Origin: Nitratireductor mangrovi
GTDB lineage: Bacteria; Pseudomonadota; Alphaproteobacteria; Rhizobiales; Rhizobiaceae
DNA: 64,000 bases
Reading direction: 5' to 3'
Assembly: GCF_007922615.2 (NCBI RefSeq)
Contig: NZ_CP042301.2
Span: 186,001-250,000, forward strand
A model generated the notes under the pieces. The model saw nothing but the letters and a program-made list of their open reading frames with translations. It ran no database searches and was not told where the DNA came from. The position numbers and the translations under genes are program-made. Each line of letters starts with the position of its first letter. Within the stretch, counting starts at the first letter, position 1. This document shows positions 32,678 through 42,182 of this stretch, in pieces.

Positions 32678-33226
32678 ATGGATCACAAAAATCATTTCGA
32701 CGATTCCATCGACGGCGGCCCTGGCCGCTCCAGGGGCTGGCTACGCGGCGCGATCGCCGGCGGTGTGGTGCTTGCCGGGTTGGCTGGCGCCGGACTTTTG
32801 ACGGCAACCAGCAGCGGCTTCGGGGGCGACAACGGCTCGGCGATGCGTGCCGGCGGACATTTCATTCATGCGCGCATGGGCGGCTTCATGATGGAGCGGA
32901 GGATCGGACACGTGCTCGACGAACTCGACGCTACTCAAGAGCAAGAGGACAAGCTCTGGGAGATCATCGACGCGGCGCGCGCCGAGTTGCGACCGATGGC
33001 ACGTGAATTCCACGGCACCCGTGAGGAAGTGATCGACATCATCGGCGCGGCCACGATCGATCGCGAAGCGGCCGAAAAGCTGCGCAGTGAGCGCATCGCC
33101 GCCATAGACGAGGCATCGCGCAAGATGACCGCGGCGCTCCTCGACGCGGCGGAAGTGCTGACCGCCGAGCAGCGGGCCAAGCTGGCCGAGCACATCAAGG
33201 AGCGTAAATCCCGCCGCAAGTGGTAG
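32678..33226 (+). CDS. Spy/CpxP-like periplasmic (or membrane-anchored) stress protein
   Basis: A 182-residue protein. A positively charged start is followed by a hydrophobic segment (about residues 24-44, AIAGGVVLAGLAGAGLLTA) that acts as signal or anchor. The remainder is helical: HVLDELDATQEQEDKLWEII, then REEVIDIIGAATIDREAAEK, then DAAEVLTAEQRAKLAEHIKE. This is the LTxxQ-type pattern of the Spy/CpxP/CnrX group, which buffers misfolded proteins or senses metal. Ends in a basic tail. The ATG at 32678 is chosen over a GTG at 32660. It lies 37 bases upstream of the response regulator, so the three genes probably form one operon with feedback. Confidence 0.8.
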   Translation: MDHKNHFDDSIDGGPGRSRGWLRGAIAGGVVLAGLAGAGLLTATSSGFGGDNGSAMRAGGHFIHARMGGFMMERRIGHVLDELDATQEQEDKLWEIIDAARAELRPMAREFHGTREEVIDIIGAATIDREAAEKLRSERIAAIDEASRKMTAALLDAAEVLTAEQRAKLAEHIKERKSRRKW

Positions 33227-33263
33227 AAGACCTCCTGAGCGGGCAGGGATTCGGAGCAGCAAG

Positions 33264-33962
33264 ATGGCGGAACAGGTTCTGATCGTCGACGACGATACGC
33301 GCCTGTCCGCCATGCTTGCCGACTATCTGAGAGGTAACGGCTACGACGTCCTGGCCGCCCCTACAGCAGAGGCTGGCCTCGCCGAACTGCGCCGGCGGGC
33401 CCCCGACGCGGTCATTCTCGACATCATGCTGCCCGATCTCGACGGGTTCGAGACCTGCCGACGTATCCGCGCCTTTTCCGACGTTCCCGTGCTTATGCTG
33501 ACCGCCAAGGGCGAGGAGACCGATCGCATCGTCGGTCTGGAGTTGGGTGCCGATGACTATCTGCCCAAGCCGTTCAATCCACGCGAACTGCTTGCTCGCC
33601 TCAAGGCGATTCTGCGGCGCCGTCACGGTCTTGCCCAGGGCGGCGCGAGGACCTTGCGCTTCGGGCGGCTGGAGATCGATCCGGGATCGCGGCTCGCGAC
33701 CCTCGACGGCCGCGAACTCGCGCTGACCAGCCACCAGTTCGACCTGCTGGTGGCGCTTGCCGGCAATGCCGGCCGCACACTTTCGCGCGAGCAACTGATG
33801 GACCTGGTACGCGGCGAGGAACTCGAAGCATTCGACCGGTCGATCGACGTCCATATCTCCCGCATTCGGGCCGCGATCGAGCCGGACCCCAAACATCCAC
33901 GTCGCATCATTACCGTGCGCGGTGCTGGCTACGTTTTCGCCCGCTTCCAGGACGACGTTTAG
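33264..33962 (+). CDS. OmpR-family response regulator
   Basis: A 232-residue regulator. The receiver domain spans residues 4-117 with acidic pocket D10/D11, phosphorylation site D53 (VILDIMLPD), T80 and K102 (PKPFNPRELL). A winged-helix DNA-binding domain follows (about 128-230, ending in PKHPRRIITVRGAGYVFARF). It is 8 bases upstream of the kinase gene. With the Spy-like gene ahead it resembles CpxR-type envelope or metal stress control. The target is probably the operon itself and others not visible here. Confidence 0.93.
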   Translation: MAEQVLIVDDDTRLSAMLADYLRGNGYDVLAAPTAEAGLAELRRRAPDAVILDIMLPDLDGFETCRRIRAFSDVPVLMLTAKGEETDRIVGLELGADDYLPKPFNPRELLARLKAILRRRHGLAQGGARTLRFGRLEIDPGSRLATLDGRELALTSHQFDLLVALAGNAGRTLSREQLMDLVRGEELEAFDRSIDVHISRIRAAIEPDPKHPRRIITVRGAGYVFARFQDDV

Positions 33963-33970
33963 GCTCGCCG

Positions 33971-35224
33971 ATGCGTAACAGCCTGTTCCTTAAGGTCTAT
34001 CTTACGCTGCTTGCCAGTCTGGCCGTGGTGGCGCTGGTCAGCGCCGTCTTCGTGCGTCTCGGTGACGATGAGCAGCAGTCGGGCTGGCGCGACCGCCGCG
34101 ACCTGTTTGTCACCGCTATCCTGCCTGCCGACCAGTCGACCGCGGAGTTGCAGGCGACGCTCCGGCGCCTCTCCGAGTCTTTTGACGCCGATCTTGCACT
34201 CTTCGATCCGGAGGGACGCCTGATAGCTCGCGCCGGGGAAGTCTTCGATGCCGGGTTCGGTGACGAAGGTGAACGCCGCTGGAAGGAGTTCCGCAAGAAG
34301 CATCACGTCATGGTGATGCGGCTGGCCGATGGGCGCGCCTTGGCCGTGCGAATGGATCGCCCGTTCTGGCCGCCCGGCCGCAATCCGCTCGCCTATCTCG
34401 CGGCAATCGCCGCCGCGATCGGGCTTGCGGCATATCCGGTGGTTCGCCATCTCACGCGGCGGCTGGAACGCTTGCGCAGGGGCGTCGACGTCTGGGGCGA
34501 GGGCGCATTGGTCACGCGGGTCGCCGACGATGGCCGTGACGAGGTGGCCGCCGTCGCCCGCAGCTTCAACAAGGCAGCGGCGCGGATCGAGGAACTCATT
34601 GCGGCGCATCGCACCCTGCTTGCGAATGCCAGCCACGAGTTGCGCTCGCCGCTCGCCCGGTTGCGGATGGCCATCGATCTCTTCGAGCAGAAGCCGGACG
34701 ATGCGACGCGAACGGAAATCGTCCGCAATCTCGGCGAGATCGACGAACTGGTCGACGAGATTTTGCTGGCGAGCCGGCTCGAACACGGCGAGACTGGAAA
34801 CCGAAGCGAACCCGTCGACCTTTTGGCGCTCGTGACCGAAGAAGGCACCCGCCACCGACTCAAGGTGACCGGCGTGCCGGCGATCGTCGCGGGCGAGCCG
34901 CGCCTTCTCACCCGGCTGGTGCGCAACCTGATGCAGAACGCGATTCGTCACGGTGCGCCACCGGTCACCGTCGAGGTTGCACGCGCGGGCAACCTCGTCC
35001 GCCTGAGTGTCGAGGATGGAGGCGAGGGCATTCCTGAGAACGAGAGCGGCCGCGTTTTCGAGCCCTTCTATCGGCCGCGCGGCCGCAGCGAGACAGGTGG
35101 CGGATGGGGCCTCGGCCTGTCGCTGGTGCGCCAGATCGCCGAACGCCACGGCGCGACTGTGCGTTATGAAAAGGCGCCAGGCGGCGGCGCGCGGTTCATC
35201 GTCGACTTTATCGCTGCTGGTTAG
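33971..35224 (+). CDS. Sensor histidine kinase
   Basis: A 417-residue membrane kinase. Transmembrane segments are near residues 8-28 and 138-157, enclosing a periplasmic sensor region of about 110 residues rich in charge (DDEQQSGWRDRRD, KEFRKKHHVMVM). A HAMP linker follows (158-210). The H-box is NASHELRSPLARLRM with H222; the N-box is NLMQNAIRHGA, and the G-boxes are DGGEGIP and GGGWGLGLSLV. It autophosphorylates and passes phosphate to the adjacent regulator. The signal is unknown; periplasmic protein damage or metal is suggested by the linked Spy-like protein. Confidence 0.92.
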   Translation: MRNSLFLKVYLTLLASLAVVALVSAVFVRLGDDEQQSGWRDRRDLFVTAILPADQSTAELQATLRRLSESFDADLALFDPEGRLIARAGEVFDAGFGDEGERRWKEFRKKHHVMVMRLADGRALAVRMDRPFWPPGRNPLAYLAAIAAAIGLAAYPVVRHLTRRLERLRRGVDVWGEGALVTRVADDGRDEVAAVARSFNKAAARIEELIAAHRTLLANASHELRSPLARLRMAIDLFEQKPDDATRTEIVRNLGEIDELVDEILLASRLEHGETGNRSEPVDLLALVTEEGTRHRLKVTGVPAIVAGEPRLLTRLVRNLMQNAIRHGAPPVTVEVARAGNLVRLSVEDGGEGIPENESGRVFEPFYRPRGRSETGGGWGLGLSLVRQIAERHGATVRYEKAPGGGARFIVDFIAAG

Positions 35225-35249
35225 GGCAGGGTCCCGCGTATCTTGCCGC

Positions 35250-37040
35250 TCAGAACCAGTCTGGACGCATCGTGATCGTCGTGTCGTCGAGGCGGTCCAG
35301 AAGCGCGCGCTGGGCGCTCGTCTTCGGTAACTCGAAGGCGAAAAAATAGCGGCATGCGGCGAGCTTGCCATCGAGGAAATTTGCGTCGCCATCGCGTTCG
35401 CTTTTCTTGCGCGCGGCCACGACGGCCTGGCGCAGCCACATCCAAGCGATCACCACATGCCCAAGCATGTCGAGATAGACCGAAGCGTTGGCTAACCCGG
35501 CACGCGGCGCTTCGGCCACGGCGTGAACCAGCTTGCCAGTGGTGGCGATCGTCTCGGAGAGATGGTTGGCCAGTGCTTCGGCGTGTTCGGCCAACCCTTC
35601 AGCGGCATGGGCTTCGCGGATATCGGCCAGGATACGTCCCGCAAGTGTCTTGACCCCGGCACCCTGCGCCTGGAGGACTTTACGGCCGAGCAGGTCGATC
35701 GCCTGGATCCCGTGGGTACCCTCGTGGATCGGGTTCAGCCGGTTGTCGCGGTAAAGCCGTTCGACCGGGTAGTCGCGGGTGTAGCCATAGCCGCCCAACA
35801 CCTGGATCGCGTGTTTGTTGGCCTCAAGGCAGTATTCGGACGGCCAGGACTTGGCGATCGGGGTAATGAGGTCGAGCAGGAGCTCGTTCTGGCGACGCGA
35901 ATCCTCGTCCTCCTCGGTGCGGATGCGGTCGACGAGATCGGCGGAATAAAGGCTCAGGGCCAGGGCACCCTCCACAGCGGCCTTCTGGGCCAGCAGAAGC
36001 CGGCGGATGTCGGCGTGCTCGATCAGCAGCACCTGCGGGCTTTCGGGATCCTTGCTGTCGGGATGGCGGCCTTGCGGGCGCTCACGGGCATAGGCAAGCG
36101 AGGCGCGATAGCCGGCCGCGCCCAGCGCGACCGCGCCAAGGCCGACGCCGATACGGGCTTCGTTCATCATCTGGAACATGTAGGAGAGGCCATGGTGTGG
36201 CTCCCCGACCAGGTAGCCGATGCACGGGCTGTCTTCGCCGAAGTTGAGCAGCGTGTTGGTGGTGCCGCGATAACCCATCTTGTGGTTGAGTCCGGCCAGC
36301 ACAACGCCGTTCCTCTGCGTGACCGCGCCGTCGTCGCCGACCAGAAATTTCGGCACTATGAACAGCGAGATGCCTTTCACGCCCGCCGGACCGCCCGGGA
36401 TCTTTGCGAGCACCATGTGGACAATGTTTTCGGAGATCTCCTGGTCGCCGCCTGAAATCCACATCTTGCGGCCAGTGATGCTGTAGGAGCCGTCCTCTCG
36501 CGGCTCGGCGGTGGTCGAGATGTCGGTGAGCGAGGATCCGGCCTGCGGCTCCGACAGGCACATCGTCCCGAAGAAGCGCCCTTCGACCATGGGCCTCAGG
36601 AAGCGCTCCTTTTGCTCGTCCGAACCGAAGCTCGCGATCAGGTTGGCCGCCCCGGTGGTCAGGAAGGGGTAGCTGGAGGTGCCGACATTGGCCATCATGA
36701 ACATGAAGGAAGTGGCCAGCCGCACCGTTTCCGGCATCTGCATGCCGCCCCATTCGGCATCGAAGGCGGCGCCGAAGAAACCGGCCTCACGGTAGTGCTT
36801 CAAGGCGTCTGCGACGGCAGCGTCCATCTCCACCTTGCCGTCGACGAATTCCGGCTCGTGCTCATCGAGTTGTGCCGCATGTGGCAGGAAATGATCGACG
36901 GCGATGCGCTCGGCCGTGTCGAGCACGCCGTCGATCGCTTCGCGGTCGTAGTCGGTATGCCGCGCCTGTTCGGCAAGCCGGGCAACGCCTAGAACGTCGT
37001 GAAGCTGAAATGCGAGGTCGGTACGGTCGATCGTGATCAT
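35250..37040 (-). CDS. Acyl-CoA dehydrogenase, long form (DmdC/FadE-like)
   Basis: A 596-residue flavoprotein with the acyl-CoA dehydrogenase N-terminal, middle (MCLSEPQAGSSLTDIST near residue 165) and C-terminal catalytic parts (PIHEGTHGIQAIDLLGRKVL near 435), plus the extra C-terminal domain of the roughly 600-residue subgroup. That subgroup includes methylmercaptopropionyl-CoA dehydrogenase DmdC and medium/long-chain enzymes. It introduces the alpha-beta double bond with FAD. AGGAAGC precedes the ATG. It stands alone on the minus strand, convergent with the kinase and divergent from the sigma factor. The acyl chain is not predictable. Confidence 0.88.
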   Translation of the reverse strand: MITIDRTDLAFQLHDVLGVARLAEQARHTDYDREAIDGVLDTAERIAVDHFLPHAAQLDEHEPEFVDGKVEMDAAVADALKHYREAGFFGAAFDAEWGGMQMPETVRLATSFMFMMANVGTSSYPFLTTGAANLIASFGSDEQKERFLRPMVEGRFFGTMCLSEPQAGSSLTDISTTAEPREDGSYSITGRKMWISGGDQEISENIVHMVLAKIPGGPAGVKGISLFIVPKFLVGDDGAVTQRNGVVLAGLNHKMGYRGTTNTLLNFGEDSPCIGYLVGEPHHGLSYMFQMMNEARIGVGLGAVALGAAGYRASLAYARERPQGRHPDSKDPESPQVLLIEHADIRRLLLAQKAAVEGALALSLYSADLVDRIRTEEDEDSRRQNELLLDLITPIAKSWPSEYCLEANKHAIQVLGGYGYTRDYPVERLYRDNRLNPIHEGTHGIQAIDLLGRKVLQAQGAGVKTLAGRILADIREAHAAEGLAEHAEALANHLSETIATTGKLVHAVAEAPRAGLANASVYLDMLGHVVIAWMWLRQAVVAARKKSERDGDANFLDGKLAACRYFFAFELPKTSAQRALLDRLDDTTITMRPDWF

Positions 37041-37195
37041 GGAACGCTTCCTGCCTTCATGCGTTCATACGACGTGGGCGGGCGTGTGCGCTTGAACGTT
37101 CCCGGCTGCCCGGATCAGTGTCCCTGCCCTCCGCCGAACCACCGCGGACGGGGACCGTAAAGGGTGGCGAATGCCATCGCAAGCGGAGGCGAAAC

Positions 37196-38062
37196 GTGAG
37201 CAACGACCCGGCCAGGAGCAGCATGGTTCGAGCCGCCATGAAGGCGCCCTACCTGGACCGCGAGGAGGAGCACGACCTCGCGGTTCGCTGGAAGGAAAAG
37301 AAAGACCAGCAAGCGCTGCACCGGGTGGTGACCGCCCATATGCGGCTCGTGATCTCCATGGCGAGCAAGTTCCGCAAATTCGGCTTGCCGATCAACGATC
37401 TGATCCAGGAAGGCCATGTCGGCCTGCTGGAGGCCGCGGCGCGCTTCGAGCCGGACCGCGGCGTACGGTTTTCGACCTACGCCACCTGGTGGATTCGCGC
37501 CTCGATCCAGGACTACATCCTGCGCAATTGGTCGATCGTGCGCGGCGGCACCAGCTCTGCGCAGAAGGCACTGTTCTTCGGCCTCAGGCGATTGCGCTCA
37601 CGGCTGGCGCGCCAGTTCCCCGGCGCCCCCGACAGCATGATCTTCGACGAGATCGCGACGGTGGTCGGCGTGCCGGCGGCCGATGTCGCACTGATGGATG
37701 CAAGGCTCGCCGCTCCTGACCAGTCGCTCAACGCCCCGGTCGGCGAAAGCGACGGCACATCCAGCGAGCGCATGGATCTGTTGGCCTCAGGCAGCCCGCT
37801 GCAGGATCAGACGGTAGGAGCCGCGATCGACGGCGCTCGGCGTAACCTCTGGCTCAACGATGCCCTCAACGTGCTGACGCCGCGCGAGCGCGTCATCATT
37901 CGTCTCAGACGCCTTGACGAAAACGGCGCCACGCTCGAGGTACTCGGCAAGCGCCTTGGTGTGTCCAAGGAACGCGTTCGACAGATCGAGAATAGGGCGC
38001 TCGAAAAGCTGAAGATCGCACTTCTAAAGGCCAACCCGGACCCGGCCGTCTTCACCGCCTGA
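37196..38062 (+). CDS. rpoH: Heat-shock-type sigma factor (RpoH, RpoH2-like)
   Basis: A 288-residue sigma-70-family protein of the sigma-32 group. Region 2 (about residues 45-115) includes RLVISMASKFRKFGLPINDL and VRFSTYATWWIRASIQDYIL; the RpoH-box-like QKALFFGLRRLRSRL follows near residue 125. Region 4 is near 225-275 (LTPRERVIIRLRRLDENGAT, then LGVSKERVRQIENRALEKLK). The start is GTG at 37196 with AGCGGAGG 5-7 bases upstream; the in-frame extension to 37118 lacks a ribosome site. Rhizobia usually carry two RpoH proteins; the sequence style resembles RpoH2, used in oxidative and stationary stress. The paralogue call is inference. Confidence 0.88.
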   Translation: MSNDPARSSMVRAAMKAPYLDREEEHDLAVRWKEKKDQQALHRVVTAHMRLVISMASKFRKFGLPINDLIQEGHVGLLEAAARFEPDRGVRFSTYATWWIRASIQDYILRNWSIVRGGTSSAQKALFFGLRRLRSRLARQFPGAPDSMIFDEIATVVGVPAADVALMDARLAAPDQSLNAPVGESDGTSSERMDLLASGSPLQDQTVGAAIDGARRNLWLNDALNVLTPRERVIIRLRRLDENGATLEVLGKRLGVSKERVRQIENRALEKLKIALLKANPDPAVFTA

Positions 38063-38113
38063 GTGGCAGGCGCCGGCAACGGCCTCGCCTCGGCCTCCCC
38101 TCCCGGGTGCGGC

Positions 38114-39610
38114 CTATTCGTCGGTGATGATCTTCACGCGATCGCCAGCCGAAACGCCTCCGCCCGGAGGCAGCGCGTTGAGCAGTCGGAACAGGTCGAG
38201 GGCACGCCCGACGCCGCTCATGCGCGCGGCGAGTGATCCGGCCGTTTCGCCCGGCTTCACCGTCACGACACGAACATGCAACGGCTTCAGCGCGCGCTTC
38301 TGCGCCGCCGAGAGAACCTGGAAACTGCCGGAAACGGCCTGCGCCGTTGGCAGCAACCGGTCGCTGTTTTCAGGTGCTGCGGTGAGCAGGCGATAGATCT
38401 GGCTGCCGGCGCGGAACACGGCGATATGGAAACGCCAGCCTTCGGCGCGCGCCGTCGCCGTGGCGGCCTCGATGCCGTTGATCGTCGCCGGGCGGATGCT
38501 GCCGACTTCGAGCCCGGTCACCCAGCCCGACTGGATGTAGTCGGCAAGCGCGACGGACCGGGCGACCGCCACGCCGTCGAAGCGCACCGCGACATCGCCC
38601 GGGCCGGCCGCGGTGACCGCCGCAGCCGAATTGTCGATGACGAAGCCGTCGGGGACGGCGAAGGCGATGCCCAACTTGGGGTGCAGGAACGTGTTGCCGC
38701 GCACGTAGCCCTCTTCGGGCGTATCGCCGAACAGCATGCCGTCAATGCCCTCCAGGAAGGAGTCGCGGTCGCGGTCCTCGGCGGCCACCGCGCCCGAGCG
38801 GCGGGCATGGCCCTGGGCCAGCTCGATGCGCTGCGGCGCGTTGGGATGCGAGGCGAGGAAGTCGAGGCTGGCATCAGAGGCGCCGCTTACGCTCCTGAAA
38901 TCCGAGTACGAGGCCATCGATTGCAGGAAGCGCGCCGCCGCGAACGGGTCGTAGCCGGCGGCCGTGATCATGCCGATACCGATCTTGTCCGCTTCGAGCT
39001 CCTGGTTGCGTGAAAACTGCGCCAGCCGCAGCTTGCCGCGCACAAGGGCGGCACGGGCGGTCTGGTTGCCGCCGAGCACGTCGCTGACAACGCGCGAGGC
39101 GAGTAGTTCCTCGGCCTCCTTCTGCTGGCGCTGCAGACCGTGATTGGCGGTGACGTGGCCCATCTCGTGGGCGATCACCGCGGCCAGTTCGGCCGAATCA
39201 TTGGCGAGCGCCAGCAGGCCGCGAGTGACATAGAGGAAACCGCCCGGCAGCGCGAAGGCGTTGACGTTCGGCGAATTCAGGATGGTGATCTGGTAGGTCT
39301 GCTGTGGGTTGTCGGATACAAGTGTCAGGCTGCCGACCACCTTGGCGACCATACGCTCCAGTTTCGGGTTCGAATATTCGCCGCCATAGGTCGCAAGGAT
39401 GCGCGGATGCTGGGCCCTGGCGAGTTCGACCATGCGGTCGTTGCGGGTGACCGTGTCGACGGTGACCGGGTTGGCCGATGGAACGAAGGCCTGCTCGCTG
39501 ATCGTGCCGCCGAGGCTCTGGCAGCCGGCCAATACCAACGCGAGCGCCAGTGCCACCGCGCGCGGCAGGGCCGCACGGGCACCAGGCGCCCCGGCTGGCG
39601 CCTTCGACAT
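38114..39610 (-). CDS. M48-family zinc metalloprotease lipoprotein with LysM-like tail
   Basis: A 498-residue protein. The signal peptide ends in a lipobox, LVLAGC, with lipidated C30. The peptidase M48 core has the zinc motif HEMGH (148-152) and the downstream glutamate in NQELEADKIG (about 205), as in BepA/LoiP-type proteases that survey outer-membrane assembly. A C-terminal region (about 445-498) resembles a LysM-like wall-binding module (VRVVTVKPGETAGSLAARMS). Located in the periplasm at the outer membrane by inference. Convergent with the sigma-factor gene; no operon partner. Confidence 0.88.
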   Translation of the reverse strand: MSKAPAGAPGARAALPRAVALALALVLAGCQSLGGTISEQAFVPSANPVTVDTVTRNDRMVELARAQHPRILATYGGEYSNPKLERMVAKVVGSLTLVSDNPQQTYQITILNSPNVNAFALPGGFLYVTRGLLALANDSAELAAVIAHEMGHVTANHGLQRQQKEAEELLASRVVSDVLGGNQTARAALVRGKLRLAQFSRNQELEADKIGIGMITAAGYDPFAAARFLQSMASYSDFRSVSGASDASLDFLASHPNAPQRIELAQGHARRSGAVAAEDRDRDSFLEGIDGMLFGDTPEEGYVRGNTFLHPKLGIAFAVPDGFVIDNSAAAVTAAGPGDVAVRFDGVAVARSVALADYIQSGWVTGLEVGSIRPATINGIEAATATARAEGWRFHIAVFRAGSQIYRLLTAAPENSDRLLPTAQAVSGSFQVLSAAQKRALKPLHVRVVTVKPGETAGSLAARMSGVGRALDLFRLLNALPPGGGVSAGDRVKIITDE

Positions 39611-39819
39611 CGTGGCTACCGGTCGGATCAGAGCGATACCTTTCCCGAAAACGCGAATCCGCCCGATTCGCTGGGGTTATCCTGGGGCCGTCGCCGTCGC
39701 TTGCCCGCACTTTCGCGAGTCGCGCCCTGTGACGGCGAATGATAGCGCTTTTACCGCGTGACCGCATTCCTGCCCTACAATTTTGGCGGCTTGCGGGCAA
39801 TTTTGCGTTACCCGTTGGT

Positions 39820-40548
39820 TTACGTCGTATCTCCGAGGTATCGGCGCACCGAATCCGGTCCGTATTCGGACAAGATGTGGCTGGTTTTGCCGAATTCAAG
39901 CACCCGGCCTTCATCGAGGAACGCCAGAAGCGGTGCGACCGTTCGTGCGTCGTCTGGATCATGGGTCACCATGACGACCGTCATGCCCGTCTCGGCGTGC
40001 AGCCTCGCGACCAGTTCCAGCATGTCGCGCCGCAGGGCAGGGCCGAGCGAGGCAAAAGGTTCGTCAAGCAACAGAACCGGCTTGTCGCGGACGAGCGCGC
40101 GCGCCAGCGCCACCCTCTGACGCTCGCCGCCGGAAAGCTCGCGCGGCAGGCGCTTTTCCTTGCCGGCGAGGCCCACCTTGGCAAGGGCCATCGCGATCGC
40201 CTCGCGATCTGCCGCGCCGAGGCGAAGTGACGGCGAGCGTCCGAGGCCGACATTCGCCGCGACGTCGAGATGGGCAAAGAGGTTATTTTCCTGAAACACC
40301 ATCGACACCGGCCGCGCCGCTGGCTGAAGAGGGGTAATGTCGATGTCGCCGATCCGGATTTCGCCTTGCAGCGGGGTTTCGAAACCGGCGATCAGTGAGA
40401 GCAGCGTCGACTTTCCCGATCCGCTCGGTCCCATCAGTGCCATGAGTGTGCTGGCTGGCACATCGAGGTCGAACTGCATCGTCGGGCCGCCGTAGCTGAA
40501 GGCGACGTTCTCGATGCGGATGGCTTGCCCCTGCCCTGTTGCGCTCAT
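39820..40548 (-). CDS. thiQ: Thiamine ABC transporter ATPase ThiQ
   Basis: A 242-residue ATPase: Walker [10 protein letters not shown], signature [14 protein letters not shown], Walker [18 protein letters not shown]-loop [11 protein letters not shown]. Assigned to ThiQ by its place after thiB and thiP under a TPP riboswitch and by its compact size. The ATG overlaps the thiP stop by 4 bases. It energises uptake of thiamine and its phosphates. The 209 bases between its stop side and the M48 gene hold only the protease promoter region. Confidence 0.93.
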   Translation of the reverse strand: MSATGQGQAIRIENVAFSYGGPTMQFDLDVPASTLMALMGPSGSGKSTLLSLIAGFETPLQGEIRIGDIDITPLQPAARPVSMVFQENNLFAHLDVAANVGLGRSPSLRLGAADREAIAMALAKVGLAGKEKRLPRELSGGERQRVALARALVRDKPVLLLDEPFASLGPALRRDMLELVARLHAETGMTVVMVTHDPDDARTVAPLLAFLDEGRVLEFGKTSHILSEYGPDSVRRYLGDTT

Positions 40549-42182
40549 CGGCCAAGCCCCCCGCGTCGGTCGGCGATCATCATCAGGGCAAAGCAGAGCG
40601 CCGCCAGCAGCAGGGCGAGCCCGGCAGCGTCGGCGGTGCGATAGCTGCCCAGCCGTGCGTAAAGCAGATAGGGCAGGGTCTGGACCTGGTCGCTGCCGAA
40701 TAGCGCGATCACACCGAGATCACCCAGGGACAGTGCCATTGCGAAAGCCGTAGCGGTCAGGAACGGTTGGCGCAGCACCGGCCAGTCGATCAGCCGGATA
40801 CGATTCCAGCCGGAGATTCCGAGGGCGGTGCATAGGCGATCGTGGCGTTCGGCGGCCGCGTCATGCGCCGGGCGAAGCACGCGGACGGCAAACGGGATCG
40901 CCATCGCCGCGTTGACGGCGACAACCATGATCGGAGCGAGCGCAAAGACGTCGGCGAAATGCCGGAGCAGGATGAACCAGCCGGCGCCGATCAGGATCGG
41001 GGGCACAATGAGTATCAGGCCCGAACCGCGATCATAGGCTTTTTCCAAAATCGATGGCCGGCTTCCAGGCCGTCTTCGCGAGGCATGGTAGTGACGCGCG
41101 GACACCATTGCGTAAGTGAGCAGCACGCACAGCAGCGCGGCCAACACTGCGAGCAAGAGACTTGTCGCCAACGCCCGCTGCACGGCCGGCTCGCGGGCGA
41201 GTCGCCCTAGTTCCGCATCGAGGCCGGAGATCACAATTGCCGCCACCGGGGCCGCGACAAGAAGGACGGCAACGGCGATGACGGCGACGTTGGCTGCACG
41301 TTCCGGCGCGGTCGGCGACAGGTAGCGGCGTGAGGAAACCGACATTGCGGCCTCGCCACTCATTTCCGCGCCGAGCCTGAACAGGATCGCGACCGCCGCC
41401 ACCGTGAGAAGGAGTTGCACAAGGGTGAGCACCAGGGCGCGTGCCGGGTCGAAGTCGAAGCGCAGCGCCTGGTAGATCGCCACTTCGATGGTGGTTGCAG
41501 CCGGGCCGCCGCCAAGCGTCAGCACGATGGTGAAGGAGGTGATGCAGAGCATGAACACGAGACCGGCGACGCCCGGCAGGTTTGCCCTTATCACCGGCCA
41601 CTCGATGAAGCGAAAGCTGGCTCGCGCGCCCATGCCGAGTTGGCTCGCCAGGCGCCACTGGTCCGCCGGCACGGTGTCGAGCGCCTGCAGGAAAAAGCGG
41701 GTCGCGAGTGGCAGGTTGAAGAAGACATGCGCGACGAGGATGCCGGAAAGCCCGTAGATTCCCGGCCATCGTCCCGCGCCGAGCGCGTCCGCCATGTCGG
41801 CGGCAAGCCCGGAGCGTCCTAGCAGCGCCAATACGCCAAGTGCGGCGACCAGTGGCGGTAGCGCAAGCGGCAGTGCAAAAAGACGCAGCACGATGCCGCG
41901 ACCGGGAAACGCCGGATGCCGCGACAGCGCCCGCGCCACCAGGATTGCCGGCAGTACCGAAAGCAGCGTGGACAATACGGCCTGCGACAGCGTAAAGCGG
42001 GCGATGCGGACAAGATAGCCGTCGAAGGCGCCGAGCGCCGCGCCCGGCTGGCGTGCCGCCTCGATGAGCAGGCCGGCGAAGGCGCCGCCCGCCAGTATCG
42101 CGACCAGCGACAATGCCAGCAGGCCGGCGCGCGCGCCGCCAGTTGTCGAGGCCGCCCTTAGCGGCTCATCACGGAAAGCCAC
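40545..42182 (-). CDS. thiP: Thiamine ABC transporter permease ThiP
   Basis: A 545-residue double-length permease, the fused arrangement typical of ThiP and FbpB-type transporters. About twelve hydrophobic segments are seen, with two EAA-type loops: one in the first half ([20 protein letters not shown]) and one in the second ([20 protein letters not shown]). The start overlaps the thiB end by 25 bases. Works with ThiB and ThiQ. Confidence 0.92.
   Translation of the reverse strand: MAFRDEPLRAASTTGGARAGLLALSLVAILAGGAFAGLLIEAARQPGAALGAFDGYLVRIARFTLSQAVLSTLLSVLPAILVARALSRHPAFPGRGIVLRLFALPLALPPLVAALGVLALLGRSGLAADMADALGAGRWPGIYGLSGILVAHVFFNLPLATRFFLQALDTVPADQWRLASQLGMGARASFRFIEWPVIRANLPGVAGLVFMLCITSFTIVLTLGGGPAATTIEVAIYQALRFDFDPARALVLTLVQLLLTVAAVAILFRLGAEMSGEAAMSVSSRRYLSPTAPERAANVAVIAVAVLLVAAPVAAIVISGLDAELGRLAREPAVQRALATSLLLAVLAALLCVLLTYAMVSARHYHASRRRPGSRPSILEKAYDRGSGLILIVPPILIGAGWFILLRHFADVFALAPIMVVAVNAAMAIPFAVRVLRPAHDAAAERHDRLCTALGISGWNRIRLIDWPVLRQPFLTATAFAMALSLGDLGVIALFGSDQVQTLPYLLYARLGSYRTADAAGLALLLAALCFALMMIADRRGGLGR

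Noticed and set aside
37118-37195. N-terminal extension of the sigma factor
   Set aside because: No ribosome site precedes 37118, whereas GTG 37196 has an excellent one and matches the usual RpoH start.
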